63,354 nucleotides of DNA from Leptospira stimsonii (GCF_003545885.1 NZ_QHCT01000012.1:1-63354), one strand, 5' to 3'. Positions 34,127 to 43,965 are shown, counted from the stretch's first letter. The notes: generated by a model from the sequence alone, not told the origin. Program-made: numbers and translations.

Positions 34127-35483
34127 ATTTCGATCCGGCGTCCTGAATCCCTTTACTTTTTTTGATAGGGAATTCAACTACAGCGAGGCGGAGGCTTGGA
34201 AGGATCAGACACGGATCGATCAGTCCTTTATTCGACTTGCGTTTCTTCTTCACTTTACGATGTATCCGACCCTTGCGATTCCCGAAGTCCGAAATTCGGA
34301 AAGAGGAGTTTTGTATTTGGGAATCATCTTTCTGATCAACGTGATGAGTTTGGTTCTTTCCTTTCAGGAAAAATTTCTTTCCTCGGTGATTCAGATTTCA
34401 AACGTCGCGATCATCTTTTTGATGATGAATCTTTTTCACGAATCCTTTTATAGTTTTCAGGATTTGGAAAGCCTACAGATTTATAATAACTACTTCTTAC
34501 TCATTTCTCTTATCGTAATCTTTCAGATGTTTCGTCTCAAAAAAGGCTCTTGTTTTTTAACGGGAGTCATCGCGATCGCACTGCATATTTTTTTCGTTTC
34601 CATAAAGAGGATCGAACTTGGTTTGGACGATTTTCCGAGAATTCTCTTTGTTCCCGATGTCGTCTATGGCCTTTGTATCATCATCGGAACGTCCTCGGTG
34701 ATCATCGTAAAACGATTGATCTCGATTTCTTCCGAGCTCGATCTCGAATACAAATACATTCAACAAGATCTTACCGTTGCAAAGCAGGTTCAGGAAAATC
34801 TTTTTCCGGGACGACTGAGCATCAAAGGAATCCGGTACGAGGTGATGAGAATTACTCCGAATCATATCGGAGGTGATTTTTTCGACTTCGTTCAATTAAG
34901 GGAAGGAAACACAGGAATCTTCCTAACGGATATCGCGGGGCACGGTATTGCTTCGGCGTTGGTCGCTTCGATGGTAAAAATCATGGTCTCTACGATGCCT
35001 TATATTCTCAAAGTCCATCCCTCCCGCTTGATGGATTATATAGACGATTCTTTACAAAAACAGTTTCAGTCGTATCACGCTTCCGCGATTTATATGTTTC
35101 TGGATTTTATTTCAAAGGAGATTACCTTTTCCAACGCCGGACATCCATATCTGATACACGGATCTTTTAAGAAAGAGTTCCATGAAATCGAAACGGAAGG
35201 TGCGATCCTCGGGTTCGGGATTAAAAAGCCGATCGCCGAACAGGTAAAACTTCCTCTCATAGAAGAGGATCGATTCTTTTTATACACCGACGGGTTGATA
35301 GAAAACAAGAACGAGGAAGGAAAACAGCTTGGAACGGAAGGCCTCTTGGAAATATTGAATGAGAATCGTTTCGAAAAAGATCTGATCGTCTTCAAAGCCA
35401 ACGTGCAGAAGGCAGTGGAGAAATTTTTTGGGAACGTAGCACTGGAGGATGACACCCTCTTTCTCATTGTGGAAGTGGAGTAA
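34101..35483 (+). CDS. Membrane SpoIIE/PP2C-type serine phosphatase
   Basis: A 460-residue protein. About six hydrophobic helices span residues 45-215 and form a membrane sensor of unknown ligand. A short coiled linker (ELDLEYKYIQQDLTVAKQVQENLFP) leads into a PP2C/SpoIIE phosphatase domain (about 245-460) with metal-binding motifs GGDFFDF, FLTDIAGHG, SNAGHPYL, FLYTDGLIE and EDDTLFLIV. Such proteins dephosphorylate anti-sigma-factor antagonists (STAS proteins) in partner-switching systems; no partner is adjacent. It overlaps the small secreted protein gene upstream and is followed by the crotonase gene after 8 bp. Confidence 0.9.
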   Translation: MTWIKRFNRFRSGVLNPFTFFDREFNYSEAEAWKDQTRIDQSFIRLAFLLHFTMYPTLAIPEVRNSERGVLYLGIIFLINVMSLVLSFQEKFLSSVIQISNVAIIFLMMNLFHESFYSFQDLESLQIYNNYFLLISLIVIFQMFRLKKGSCFLTGVIAIALHIFFVSIKRIELGLDDFPRILFVPDVVYGLCIIIGTSSVIIVKRLISISSELDLEYKYIQQDLTVAKQVQENLFPGRLSIKGIRYEVMRITPNHIGGDFFDFVQLREGNTGIFLTDIAGHGIASALVASMVKIMVSTMPYILKVHPSRLMDYIDDSLQKQFQSYHASAIYMFLDFISKEITFSNAGHPYLIHGSFKKEFHEIETEGAILGFGIKKPIAEQVKLPLIEEDRFFLYTDGLIENKNEEGKQLGTEGLLEILNENRFEKDLIVFKANVQKAVEKFFGNVALEDDTLFLIVEVE

Positions 35484-35491
35484 AAATAAGA

Positions 35492-36265
35492 ATGAGTGAA
35501 AAATTAATCAACGTAAACAAAGAAGGGCAAATCGCAATTCTAACCATCCAAAGACCGTCCGCGCTCAACGCATTGAACAAGGAAGTTTTGACTCAAATCG
35601 GTCAAGAAATCGATTCTTTGGAAAAAGATAAAGAAATTCGAGTGATGATTTTTACCGGGGAAGGAAAAGCCTTTGTAGCAGGTGCGGACATCGCGGAGAT
35701 GAAGGAATTAGGAATCTCGCAAGGAGAAGAATTTTCCAAACTTGGGAATTCCGTATTCCAAAAATTGCATCAATCTAGGATCGTTTCGATCGCGGCAATC
35801 AACGGATTTGCGTTAGGTGGAGGAATGGAGCTCACGCTTGCTTGTGATATGAGGATCGGTTCGGAAAAAGCGAAATTAGGATTACCGGAAGTTTCGCTCG
35901 GGCTGATTCCCGGATTCGGAGGAACGCAGAGACTCGCAAGATTGATTGGATACGGGAGAGCGATTGAACTTGTGCTCACGGGAGAGATGATCACTGCGGA
36001 AGAAGGTTATAGAATCGGAATTCTCAACAAACTCGTGAAAGAGGGCGACGATCTATTAGGAGTTTGTAAAATGATTGCGAATTCCATCCTGAAAAAAGGA
36101 CCGGAGGCGATCGAGAGGGTGAAAAAAACGATTCAACAAGGATTGGACGTATCTCTCAAAGAAGGAATCTCGATCGAAGAAAAAGCATTCGGCGCTTGCT
36201 TTGACGGAGGTCAGTCCAAGGAAGGGATGAGCGCATTCTTGGAAAAAAGACCGGCTCATTTTTAG
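35492..36265 (+). CDS. Enoyl-CoA hydratase/isomerase (crotonase family)
   Basis: A 257-residue crotonase-fold enzyme of standard length. The oxyanion-hole regions FVAGADIAEMKELG and AINGFALGGGMELTLACDMRIG are complete. The catalytic Glu pair is present (the Glu of GGGMELTLACD and the Glu in GLPEVSLGLIPGFGGTQRL), which supports hydration of trans-2-enoyl-CoA in beta-oxidation, the main carbon route in leptospires. The gene lies 8 bp behind the phosphatase gene, perhaps transcribed together, though no functional link is evident. The 3' flank carries dispersed element copy C. Confidence 0.92.
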   Translation: MSEKLINVNKEGQIAILTIQRPSALNALNKEVLTQIGQEIDSLEKDKEIRVMIFTGEGKAFVAGADIAEMKELGISQGEEFSKLGNSVFQKLHQSRIVSIAAINGFALGGGMELTLACDMRIGSEKAKLGLPEVSLGLIPGFGGTQRLARLIGYGRAIELVLTGEMITAEEGYRIGILNKLVKEGDDLLGVCKMIANSILKKGPEAIERVKKTIQQGLDVSLKEGISIEEKAFGACFDGGQSKEGMSAFLEKRPAHF

Positions 36266-36307
36266 TCTTTTAAAAAACGGGAAAAAAGTGGTAGATCCTA
36301 CTTTTCC

Positions 36308-36472
36308 GTAGGAGCACCGACGATTTCCCGTGAAAACCTCGCCGGGCCCCGCCCTGATCTTGGGTGGAGGGGAGTGGAGGCGGGAAAAAACGGGAAATTT
36401 CTCCTATCACGGAAACGGGTTTTCTGCAACGAAAAATTTCTCTTCTTGTACGTTGTCGGAACTCCGACAACG
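36308..36472 (+). repeat. Dispersed palindromic intergenic element, copy C
   Basis: Same orientation as copy B. The right end is a perfect 10-bp inverted repeat with a 2-nt centre (CGTTGTCGGA-AC-TCCGACAACG in sequence, 36451-36472). The hairpin is CCGCCC-TGATCTT-GGGTGG (36349-36367). The left end (GTAGGAGCACCGAC) is more diverged. It fills most of the spacer between the crotonase and DUF192 genes. Confidence 0.78.
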
Positions 36473-36513
36473 CGCAAAAAAGAAGAATCAAAAATTCGAT
36501 TTCCGCATAAACA

Positions 36514-36993
36514 ATGGAAAACAAAAAAAACGAAACAATGTTCCGACTTCGATTCCAATACTTTTTCATTTTCCTTTTTCTTCTCACGATTTCATACAAC
36601 ATATCCGCGAGAGAGATAGAAAAAATCACGATCTATGTGGACGAACATCCTCTTCTCGTCGAAGTCGTGAATACTCCGGCCGACCGTGCTCGTGGATTGA
36701 TGTATCGAAAATCGATGGGGGAAAACGAAGGAATGCTCTTCGTCTTTTCAGAACCGGATTATTTGAGTTTTTGGATGAAGAATACTTTGATTCCTCTGAG
36801 TATCGCGTATTTCAATCGTGACAAGAGAATTACGGACATTCACGATATGAAGCCGAATCAGACGAAGGAACTCTATCATTCAAGCGAGAAGGTTTTGTAT
36901 GCTCTTGAAGTGAATCAGGGGTGGTTTGCGAAAAGGAACATAGGCAAGTTCGGAGTTCTAAAAATTCCGGATCGTGTAAAAGCAACTCAGTAA
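36514..36993 (+). CDS. DUF192 exported protein
   Basis: A 159-residue protein. After a hydrophobic signal segment (about residues 9-31, MFRLRFQYFFIFLFLLTISY) comes a DUF192 domain: VEVVNTPADRARGLMYRKSMGENEGMLFVF, SFWMKNTLIPLSIAYF, DIHDMKP and YALEVNQGWF, the conserved blocks of the family. The function of DUF192 proteins is not established. ATG 36538 is an alternative start that gives a tighter signal peptide; neither has a clear ribosome-binding site. A strong bidirectional hairpin overlaps its stop codon. Confidence 0.82.
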   Translation: MENKKNETMFRLRFQYFFIFLFLLTISYNISAREIEKITIYVDEHPLLVEVVNTPADRARGLMYRKSMGENEGMLFVFSEPDYLSFWMKNTLIPLSIAYFNRDKRITDIHDMKPNQTKELYHSSEKVLYALEVNQGWFAKRNIGKFGVLKIPDRVKATQ

Positions 36994-37024
36994 CCGGGGA
37001 AGGATCCCCGATTACTGAAATGTT
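36988..37024. terminator. Bidirectional intrinsic terminator
   Basis: CAGTAA-C-CGGGGA / AGGA / TCCCCG-A-TTACTG (36988-37017): 6 bp plus 6 bp of stem around one mismatch, followed by AAATGTTTTTT on the plus strand. It sits between the convergent DUF192 and DUF3332 genes and includes the TAA of DUF192. Confidence 0.75.
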
Positions 37025-37026
37025 TT

Positions 37027-37632
37027 TTAAAGGGCTTCTGCTGTCAGCTTCGCTTCCAATTCGTTTAACGTTTTGGTTTCGATCACTTTTGTAGATTTTA
37101 ATTTTCCTTGCTCTGCCATCTTCAGGATGGTTTTGGAACCGATCGTTTCCGCGCTCACAGCGATTTCTTCGAGTTTCCCGTCTTTCTCAACGAAAAACTT
37201 TCCGGGCTCGGAACGAAGAGTGGAAAGAAATTGTGTCTTTCCTTCCTTTTCCACCTGAAGATCCAGTCTGCTTCCAAAATTAGAATATGTTAAAGTCAGC
37301 TTCTCGCCTTGGTTTTCGAAGGTTTTTACGAATTTTCCATCTTGATCATATTCATTGTAACCTACCGGGTTGCTTCCGGACCAGAATTCGATCAGGTTAA
37401 AAAGAATGATGTCAAAGAAAAAGCCCACTGCATAGAGAATGCTGAAGGGAAAATACATAACGAGAGTTTTGATGATCTTTGCGAGTAGTCCGCTTCCGAT
37501 ATTGAAACTTTCGTTTACGTCATAGACTTTTTTGACGATGGCAAATTTACCAAAACAATTAGCAAAAGAAATCAAGGTGATCATCGGAATGAGGAGAACG
37601 ACGAGAGATTTACGAAACTTACTTTGTTGCAT
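37027..37632 (-). CDS. DUF3332 family lipoprotein
   Basis: A 201-residue protein. The amino end KFRKSLVVLLIPMITLISFANC is a lipoprotein-type signal with Cys at residue 24. The next part (FGKFAIVKKVYDVNESFNIGSG) and a second hydrophobic region (FPFSILYAVGFFFDIILFNLIEFWSGSNP) match the DUF3332 pattern, followed by a hydrophilic beta-rich domain. The function is unknown. I chose ATG 37632, with AAAGGAG nine bases upstream, rather than the open frame to 37785. It diverges from the MBOAT gene. Confidence 0.78.
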   Translation of the reverse strand: MQQSKFRKSLVVLLIPMITLISFANCFGKFAIVKKVYDVNESFNIGSGLLAKIIKTLVMYFPFSILYAVGFFFDIILFNLIEFWSGSNPVGYNEYDQDGKFVKTFENQGEKLTLTYSNFGSRLDLQVEKEGKTQFLSTLRSEPGKFFVEKDGKLEEIAVSAETIGSKTILKMAEQGKLKSTKVIETKTLNELEAKLTAEAL

Positions 37633-37809
37633 GAAAAACAACTCCTTTGTCAGATTTCTGAGAAGTGAATCCTTGAATCCGAAATTATGCAAGATTTTTC
37701 TTTTTTCAGATAAGAGAAATTGGAGCGGGAGAAGAAAGTCGGGGTGCTCATATTTCCTTGACCGGATCCAGCTTTGGAAAAACATGAGAGGAACATCGGG
37801 AGTAGAAGT

Positions 37810-39264
37810 TTGCTTTTTCCTACTTTAGAATTTTTTGTATTTTTTGTCTTCGTATTCCTGATCTACTGGTATATAATTCCCTATTTCTTCGGGAAAGACT
37901 CGAAAGCTCTCACCGTTACACATAGTTTTCTTCTCACCGTTAGCTACTATTTTTATATGAGCTGGGATTGGAGATTCGGAGGATTGATTCTTCTTTCCAC
38001 CGTAATCGATTTCGTTCTTGCGGAAAGAATCCACCAAACCGAGAACAAGGAAACCAAATTTCTTCTCATCACGATCAGCTTGGTTCTCAATCTCGTTTTT
38101 ATTCTCGGTTTTTTTAAATACTATAATTTCTTCGCAAATTCGATCAATTTATTTCTTGGAACGTTCGGAATCGGAAATTCTCTTCCGATCTTGAATATCA
38201 TTCTTCCTGTAGGAATTTCGTTTTATACGTTCCAATCTTTGAGTTATACGATCGACGTCTATCGAGGTCAGATTCTTCCTGAAAAAAGTTTTTTGAGATT
38301 CGCACTCTTTGTTTCTTTTTTTCCTCAACTCGTCGCGGGACCGATCGTAACGGCGAGGACGTTTCTTCCGCAGATGGAAACGATGAAGAATATAACGGAG
38401 ATTCCGTTTCGCAAAGCGACCCGTTATTTCATCCTGGGTTATATCAAGAAAGTTGTACTTTCGGATAACGTGTCACCGATCGTAGATTTGATCTTCGCAA
38501 ATCCTGAAAATTACGGAACGGCGGCACTCTGGCTTGCGGCCACTTTGTTTATGATTCAGATCTATTGCGATTTCAGCGGTTATACGGACATGGCGTATTC
38601 GGCGGCGCTTCTTCTGGGATATGAACTTCCGGAAAACTTTCGAATGCCTTTTACGGCGAGAAGTATTACGGAATATTGGAGGAGATGGCATATCACTCTT
38701 TCCACTTGGCTTCGGGACTACGTCTACATCTCGTTAGGTGGAAATCGCGCCGGCGCATTTCGTCATAGATTCAATCTTTGGTTTACGATGTTTATAGCCG
38801 GATTTTGGCACGGAGCCAACTGGACTTTTATCGTTTGGGGAAGTTGTCAGGGAACCCTTCTTTTGATCGAAGCCATGTACGGAAGTATTAAGGAAAAACA
38901 CTTTCCCCATTTTCGATTGCTTCCGGAGAAGCTCCTGGCTCCGATTCAAATCTTTTTGGCAAATTTTGTTTCCGTCGCTGTTGGAACCTGTTTTCGTGCA
39001 GAATCTCTTACGAAAGAATGGATCATGGTAAAGAGAATGTTTCTCTTTACCGAGGGTGGTTTACGTCCCTACATGTTGAAAACCGGGATCCCGGTGATCA
39101 TCGCGGTTTTTGTAGGGCAGTGGCTCGGTTATCTCATATTTGAAAAAAAGAAAAGCTGGAATATTCCGGTTTGGTTCGAGTTTGCATTCTATCCAATTTT
39201 ATTCGTTGGCTTGGCTCTTCTGACTCCGGATCTAGAAGTCCCTTTTATCTACTTTCAGTTTTGA
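37810..39264 (+). CDS. MBOAT-family O-acyltransferase (AlgI-like)
   Basis: A 484-residue polytopic membrane protein (about ten to eleven helices). It has the AlgI/MBOAT motifs ILPVGISFYTFQSLSYTIDVYRG, FPQLVAGPIV, CDFSGYTDMA, FRMPFTARSITEYWRRWHITLSTWLRDYVYI and the catalytic His region FWHGANWTFIVWG. Such enzymes transfer acetyl or acyl groups to cell-surface polysaccharides or alginate-like polymers. I chose TTG 37810 (MLFPTLEFFVFF), with GGGAG seven bases upstream; the frame extends to TTG 37774 without support. No AlgJ/AlgX-type partner is adjacent, so the acceptor is unknown. Confidence 0.9.
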   Translation: MLFPTLEFFVFFVFVFLIYWYIIPYFFGKDSKALTVTHSFLLTVSYYFYMSWDWRFGGLILLSTVIDFVLAERIHQTENKETKFLLITISLVLNLVFILGFFKYYNFFANSINLFLGTFGIGNSLPILNIILPVGISFYTFQSLSYTIDVYRGQILPEKSFLRFALFVSFFPQLVAGPIVTARTFLPQMETMKNITEIPFRKATRYFILGYIKKVVLSDNVSPIVDLIFANPENYGTAALWLAATLFMIQIYCDFSGYTDMAYSAALLLGYELPENFRMPFTARSITEYWRRWHITLSTWLRDYVYISLGGNRAGAFRHRFNLWFTMFIAGFWHGANWTFIVWGSCQGTLLLIEAMYGSIKEKHFPHFRLLPEKLLAPIQIFLANFVSVAVGTCFRAESLTKEWIMVKRMFLFTEGGLRPYMLKTGIPVIIAVFVGQWLGYLIFEKKKSWNIPVWFEFAFYPILFVGLALLTPDLEVPFIYFQF

Positions 39265-39392
39265 TGATTTAGCCTGTCCACTTCGTCTAACAAAACAACT
39301 TCGTTGATAAACGTAGTTCGTCAACTTGTCGAAGAATTTCGCAATGAAAATCCTTCTCGACAAACATTGATTCTGCTGTAACCCTGATCTGG

Positions 39393-39752
39393 ATGTCCGG
39401 AAACCCTGATCAACAACCGAGAAGCCATCGATACTATCCGGGTGTCTATGCGGACTATATCATACAAATCGAATTCGGTTTAATCACGATTCATGCGAAG
39501 TTAGGAAATATTTCGGAAACGGGGATTTGTCTGATATTTAACGGGGAGGATTTGGAGCGGACGGAACCGGTGTGCGGATCGGTCATCGAGAAAAAGACTT
39601 CGAGACGTCTCGAGTTTGAAGGCGATATCGTATGGTCCGGTCCGGAAACGATCGATCATAAATTGAGATATGTCTACGGAATTCGTTTTCGAATGCCTAT
39701 GATTCTTACTGAAACGCTGGTTCTGATCAATCTCTCATTGCAAGATCCTTAA
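39393..39752 (+). CDS. PilZ-domain protein
   Basis: A 119-residue single-domain protein. The core strand motif GNISETGICLIF corresponds to the PilZ (D/N)xSxxG signature, and the basic amino-terminal stretch PRSHRYYPG could be the Arg-rich cyclic di-GMP-binding switch, although its spacing is RxxR rather than RxxxR. It probably binds cyclic di-GMP, made in this window by the GGEEF proteins and removed elsewhere. The start is ATG 39393. It lies 84 bp before the ECF sigma gene and may be transcribed separately. Confidence 0.75.
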   Translation: MSGNPDQQPRSHRYYPGVYADYIIQIEFGLITIHAKLGNISETGICLIFNGEDLERTEPVCGSVIEKKTSRRLEFEGDIVWSGPETIDHKLRYVYGIRFRMPMILTETLVLINLSLQDP

Positions 39753-39836
39753 ACCATTCTTCTTTCATCCTATTTTCCGGATTGCCATATCCGCTTCCTT
39801 GAGGATCCTTGAATTCAGGATTCAACTTTTACAAGC

Positions 39837-40439
<603 letters not shown>

Positions 40440-40446
40440 AAAAAAG

Positions 40447-41004
40447 ATGAAAAGTTTACAATCAAAATTCAAGGTTCCGCTCTTTCTGAGAAAAGAGGAC
40501 GGGGATCTTCTCAAGATAGAAAATTCTCTCGTAAAGACGATGTCCGAACTCCGAAAGAAAGAACTCAGCTCGATTTTGCTGAGTGAAGAATTCTCCCTCC
40601 GATTGAAAAACCAACTCCAACAAATACAGCCCGAACCCGAAAGAGGATGGGAAAGAATCCGAGAAAACGTTCTTTCCAACCGTGGTTTACAACTTTCTTT
40701 CTCTGCCGCTTTGGCATTGGCCATCGTATTCGTCTCGTACAATCGCTTTCAGACATCCACGTCACCGATACGAACGGAAAGATCCGGAACCGTATTCGGC
40801 CAAAATGAATCCGGTAATTTTAAGGATATTCCTTCTTCCGGATCTTTTCAGGCGGAACTCGACGCGGTTCTATTGAAACAAATTCCGGCGAACGCAGAAG
40901 CCAAAAAAACCTTGGATTCGCTCCAGAGATATTTTTCCGAAAAGGGAGATCTGAGAACCGCTGAAGAATTAGGTAAAATTTTAGAGATGACGCAGGGAAA
41001 GTAA
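40447..41004 (+). CDS. Putative anti-sigma factor, single membrane helix
   Basis: A 185-residue protein directly behind the ECF sigma gene. A cytoplasmic part of about 80 residues (with LRKEDGDLLKIENSLV and RGWERIRENVLS) precedes one membrane helix (LQLSFSAALALAIVFVSY) and a hydrophilic outer part. It lacks the HxxxCxxC zinc motif of classical ZAS anti-sigma factors. The role is inferred from gene order and topology. I chose ATG 40447; an upstream GTG at 40420 overlapping the sigma gene is possible. Confidence 0.65.
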   Translation: MKSLQSKFKVPLFLRKEDGDLLKIENSLVKTMSELRKKELSSILLSEEFSLRLKNQLQQIQPEPERGWERIRENVLSNRGLQLSFSAALALAIVFVSYNRFQTSTSPIRTERSGTVFGQNESGNFKDIPSSGSFQAELDAVLLKQIPANAEAKKTLDSLQRYFSEKGDLRTAEELGKILEMTQGK

Positions 41005-41044
41005 GCCTCTCCATCTTTTTTCTTTTCTTTTCCTTAAGAAAATT

Positions 41045-41072
41045 TTTGCCGTTCTCATTTAGGAACGGCAAA
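41045..41072. terminator. Hairpin after the sigma/anti-sigma pair
   Basis: TTTGCCGTTC (41045-41054) and GAACGGCAAA (41063-41072) form a perfect 10-bp stem with an 8-nt loop. The plus-strand flank TTCCTTT is only weakly T-rich. Confidence 0.55.
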
Positions 41073-41169
41073 TTCCTTTAAGCCATTTTTCCAATTCTTT
41101 CCTTTCGAAATGCTCGCCTTCAAACTGACTTGGTCCCAAGTTCTTTATGTTCTTCCTATTTAAGATTTC

Positions 41170-41822
41170 AAAAGTAGGACCTCTTACTTTTCGGGAGTTT
41201 TCAAAGTCAGAATCGTTTGCGAAAGCTGACTCTTTTTCGTATGTAAAAGTAGGAACTCCTGCTTTTAGGGATTTTTCAAAGTAAGAATCGTTTGCGAAAG
41301 CTGACTGTTTTCCGTATGTAAAAAGTAGGATCTATAACTTTTAGGAATGTTTCAAAGTAAGAATCATTTGCAAAAGCTGACTCTTTTTCGTATGTAAAAG
41401 TAGGAACTCCTGCTTTTAGGAATGTTTCAACGTAAGAATCATTTACAAAAGCTGACTTTCCGTATTACAAAAGTAGGAACTCTTACTTTTGAGAAGTTTT
41501 TAAAGTAAGAATCGTTTGCAAAAGCTGACTCTTTTTCGTATGTAAAAGTAGGAACTCCTGCTTTTAGGGATTTTTCAAAGTAAGAATCGTTTGCAAAAGC
41601 TGACTCTTTCGTATTTCAAAAGTAGGAACTCTTACTTTTGGGGAATTTTCAAAGTAAGCATTGTTTTCAAAAGCTGACTCTTTTCCGTATGTAAAAAGTA
41701 GGATCTCTAACTTTTAGGAATGTTTCAACGTAAGAATCATTTACAAAAGCTGACTTTCCGTATTACAAAAGTAGGAACTCTTACATTTGGCAAGTTTTCA
41801 AAGTAAGAATCTCCTTCAAAAG
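41170..41822. repeat. Tandem array of nine ~75-bp units
   Basis: Units begin AAAAGTAGGA at 41170, 41245, 41321, 41396, 41469, 41544, 41618, 41694 and 41767 (periods 73-76). Each opens with a palindrome of the type AAAAGTAGGA-AC-TCCTGCTTTT and continues with CAAAGTAAGAATC, TTTGCAAAAGCTGACT and TTTCGTAT blocks. Units fall into a few sub-types that alternate. There is no long open frame. It lies between the anti-sigma gene and the convergent TPR gene; the first and last units are diverged. Confidence 0.92.
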
Positions 41823-41901
41823 CGAATCCAGCAAAGAACCGAGATCATTCTTTCGATTCGAATGAAAATTCTGGAACAGAGTTTTCGTTCAAAAAAACTT
41901 C

Positions 41902-42843
41902 TTATTTCCGAATTCCATCCTGTCTTCTTTGAAAAAAACCGGGATCGACGGAATCCAAGATTCTCTTGGATTCTTGGAAAATTTCGCTGTATTGCATACC
42001 TCGGCAAACGTCCAAAATCAGACAGGCGTGTTGGAGGATTCTACAACGGATTTTGAAATCGTAGAGATCTTTTCTGGAATTCAGAGTGTCTTTTAGGCGG
42101 ATTAAGTTTTTATAATATTCTAAGAGTTCCTTTTCGGAATAGTTTCTGGTCTCTTCAAAGATTCCTCTTTCTGCGAGGACGACCGGAAGCACTTCTTTTA
42201 GATCCGATTCTTCTTGGTAGGAACTTTTTAGGGTTTCTATCCAGTTCAGAATCGGTTCCGACTTGATCACCGAAAGTGGGGCGGCGGTAGGATCTTTGAG
42301 AAACGCTTCCCGAAACAAGATGAGAGCCCTTCTTTCTTCTCCGGTTTGAAAAAGCGATTCTGCGCGAAGATAGAGAAACTCGGGAGAATTCCTTTCCACG
42401 GAAGAAGCGTAGTTCAAAATTTCGAGCGCGTTTCTATAATCCCGAAAACGGATCAGTTCGCGGATGAGTCCCAAAAGCGCGGACGGGTCTTGAAAATGCA
42501 AACCTTCCCTTTGAACCGAGATCTTCAGTTGATCCACTGCTTCGGAAAGAACCGATTCCGAAATACAACGAAACGAAGACGTTCCCGTAAATTTTTTGAG
42601 TTCGAAGGAGTTCTGGAACTCCGAAAAATATTGAACAAGAAGATGACTTCTTTCCCTTCCTTCTTTTGCGTTGTGAATTCGATCCAGTCGATTGTCCCAA
42701 TACGATGCAATGAAGAATCCGGCGATCACCTCCGGGTGCTCGGGATCTTCGTTTAAGAGAGAATCAAAATTCTTCTTTGCCTTTTCAAAATCTCCATCGG
42801 AAAGATATTGATTCGCTTCTTCTAATTTTCGGGAAAAGGACAT
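41902..42843 (-). CDS. TPR-like repeat protein
   Basis: A 313-residue soluble helical protein. The amino end has a clear TPR-type pair (ANQYLSDGDFEKAKKNFDSLLNEDPEHPEVIAG) and the middle a second (YRNALEILNYASSVERNSPEFLYLRAESLFQTGEERRALILFREAF). No signal peptide or catalytic motif is seen. It probably serves as a protein-binding scaffold. Its gene follows the hpf-like gene in the same direction after 77 bp, and the tandem array begins 80 bp beyond its stop. Confidence 0.8.
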   Translation of the reverse strand: MSFSRKLEEANQYLSDGDFEKAKKNFDSLLNEDPEHPEVIAGFFIASYWDNRLDRIHNAKEGRERSHLLVQYFSEFQNSFELKKFTGTSSFRCISESVLSEAVDQLKISVQREGLHFQDPSALLGLIRELIRFRDYRNALEILNYASSVERNSPEFLYLRAESLFQTGEERRALILFREAFLKDPTAAPLSVIKSEPILNWIETLKSSYQEESDLKEVLPVVLAERGIFEETRNYSEKELLEYYKNLIRLKDTLNSRKDLYDFKIRCRILQHACLILDVCRGMQYSEIFQESKRILDSVDPGFFQRRQDGIRK

Positions 42844-42920
42844 TGAGAATTATTCTTTGGATTGGAATCCGGCGGAAATCTTCATTCCACCGGAGTGTTG
42901 CGGTGACTTTCGAAATAGAA

Positions 42921-43208
42921 TCAGTGAGTGGCTTTCTTATCGTGGTGTTTGCTGACTTGTTTTACGATCTTATCTTCCAAACCGTCGATGCAAGCGTAGA
43001 TATCTTTGTTAGAATTTTGTGCGTTGAATTTATTTCCGTCTCCGTGCAGATTGAGATTCGCACTCACCTCTCCATGAATCATTTCGAAAGAGATCTCGAA
43101 CGATTGAACGGAATGGAGATATTTTGAAACACGATCCAGTTTACTATCTGCATATTCTTCGGCGGCTTTCGAATGATCTACATTCTTCCAATTATAATTT
43201 ATTTTCAT
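42921..43208 (-). CDS. hpf: Ribosome hibernation-promoting factor, short form
   Basis: A 95-residue protein of the HPF/YfiA (RaiA) family: MKINYNWKNVDHSKAAEEYADSKLDRVSKYL, SFEISFEMIHGEVSANLNLHGDG and YACIDGLEDKIVKQVSKHHDK follow the family pattern of two helices against a small sheet. It lacks the long-form carboxy dimerisation domain. It binds the 30S decoding region and silences ribosomes in stationary phase. GGAG lies six bases before the ATG. Confidence 0.9.
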   Translation of the reverse strand: MKINYNWKNVDHSKAAEEYADSKLDRVSKYLHSVQSFEISFEMIHGEVSANLNLHGDGNKFNAQNSNKDIYACIDGLEDKIVKQVSKHHDKKATH

Positions 43209-43273
43209 AGGCGGCTCCGAATTATTTTTTTAACCCGGATCAGTTTAGACGAAGAGAGGAGTCATAAACACCA

Positions 43274-43304
<31 letters not shown>

Positions 43305-43319
43305 GAGAAGAGTCAAATC

Positions 43320-43347
43320 AAAAAAAAATCCCGCCCTTTCGGGCGGG
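43320..43347 (-). terminator. Intrinsic terminator
   Basis: CCCGCCC-TTTC-GGGCGGG (43330-43347), flanked on the left by a run of A, which gives a T-run when read on the minus strand. It terminates the gene at 43402-43851. Confidence 0.85.
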
Positions 43348-43401
43348 CCAAGTCAGTTAGAACTAGAGATGGGATGAATTAATGGGCTCAAATTACTTGA
43401 G

Positions 43402-43851
43402 TTATTGCGCGTTCGCAACGTTCTCCATGTGGATGGAACAAGCTTCTTGGTATTTTTTATAAGCTTCTTCTTCCGCATTGAGGGCCGCGTCGATATCCCC
43501 GATTTTTTGATAAATTGAAATTACGTTCTTAATGTTTTCCAGAGCTTGGCAAGATTTTCCTTGGCGAAACTCGGAGATGGACTTGAGATAAAGAACCAGA
43601 GCGTATCCGGAAGATTCTTTCTCTCCTATTTTTTCACGAACTGTGAGGGATTTGTTATAGAGTTCAATCGCTGAGTTGTAATCTCTCACTTTTTGTTTGA
43701 GACTTCCCAGGGCACTCAGCTTGTTTGCGAGTTGGATTTCATTCTCTGGTGTAAACTTAATAAGCTCTTCCTCGACCTTTTGGGCCTCAGGCATAGCATA
43801 AAGTCCAGTAAAAATGCTTAAAAAGAGAGCAACTGTTATAAACTTGTTCAT
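43402..43851 (-). CDS. Exported TPR-type protein
   Basis: A 149-residue protein. A signal peptide ([19 protein letters not shown], cleavage near residue 19) precedes a helical mature part with TPR-like patterning ([30 protein letters not shown], then [29 protein letters not shown]). Two Cys residues occur in the mature part. It is probably periplasmic and a small adaptor; function unknown. AGGGGTGAT lies before the ATG, and a strong terminator follows, so it is transcribed alone, divergently from rnpB. Confidence 0.78.
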   Translation of the reverse strand: MNKFITVALFLSIFTGLYAMPEAQKVEEELIKFTPENEIQLANKLSALGSLKQKVRDYNSAIELYNKSLTVREKIGEKESSGYALVLYLKSISEFRQGKSCQALENIKNVISIYQKIGDIDAALNAEEEAYKKYQEACSIHMENVANAQ

Positions 43852-43959
43852 CTTATCACCCCTAAATCCGGCTTCTGTATAGATATATGCAAGTGCCGTG
43901 CCAGTTTTCGGGGAGAATCTCAGATTCTTTCTTTTTTTTCTGGTTCTGAGGAGGGCTTC

Positions 43960-43965
43960 TAAAAT
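43960..43965 (+). promoter_or_regulatory. Probable -10 box of rnpB
   Basis: TAAAAT about 12 bases before the expected 5' end of RNase P RNA; the -35 (TTCTGG, 43938-43943) is poor. Confidence 0.35.

Noticed and set aside
36298..36629. Minus-strand frames near element copy C
   Set aside because: They are translations of the repeat and have no start signal.
41170..41822. CRISPR array
   Set aside because: The sequence between palindromes is itself conserved between units, so there are no unique spacers, and no cas gene is nearby.
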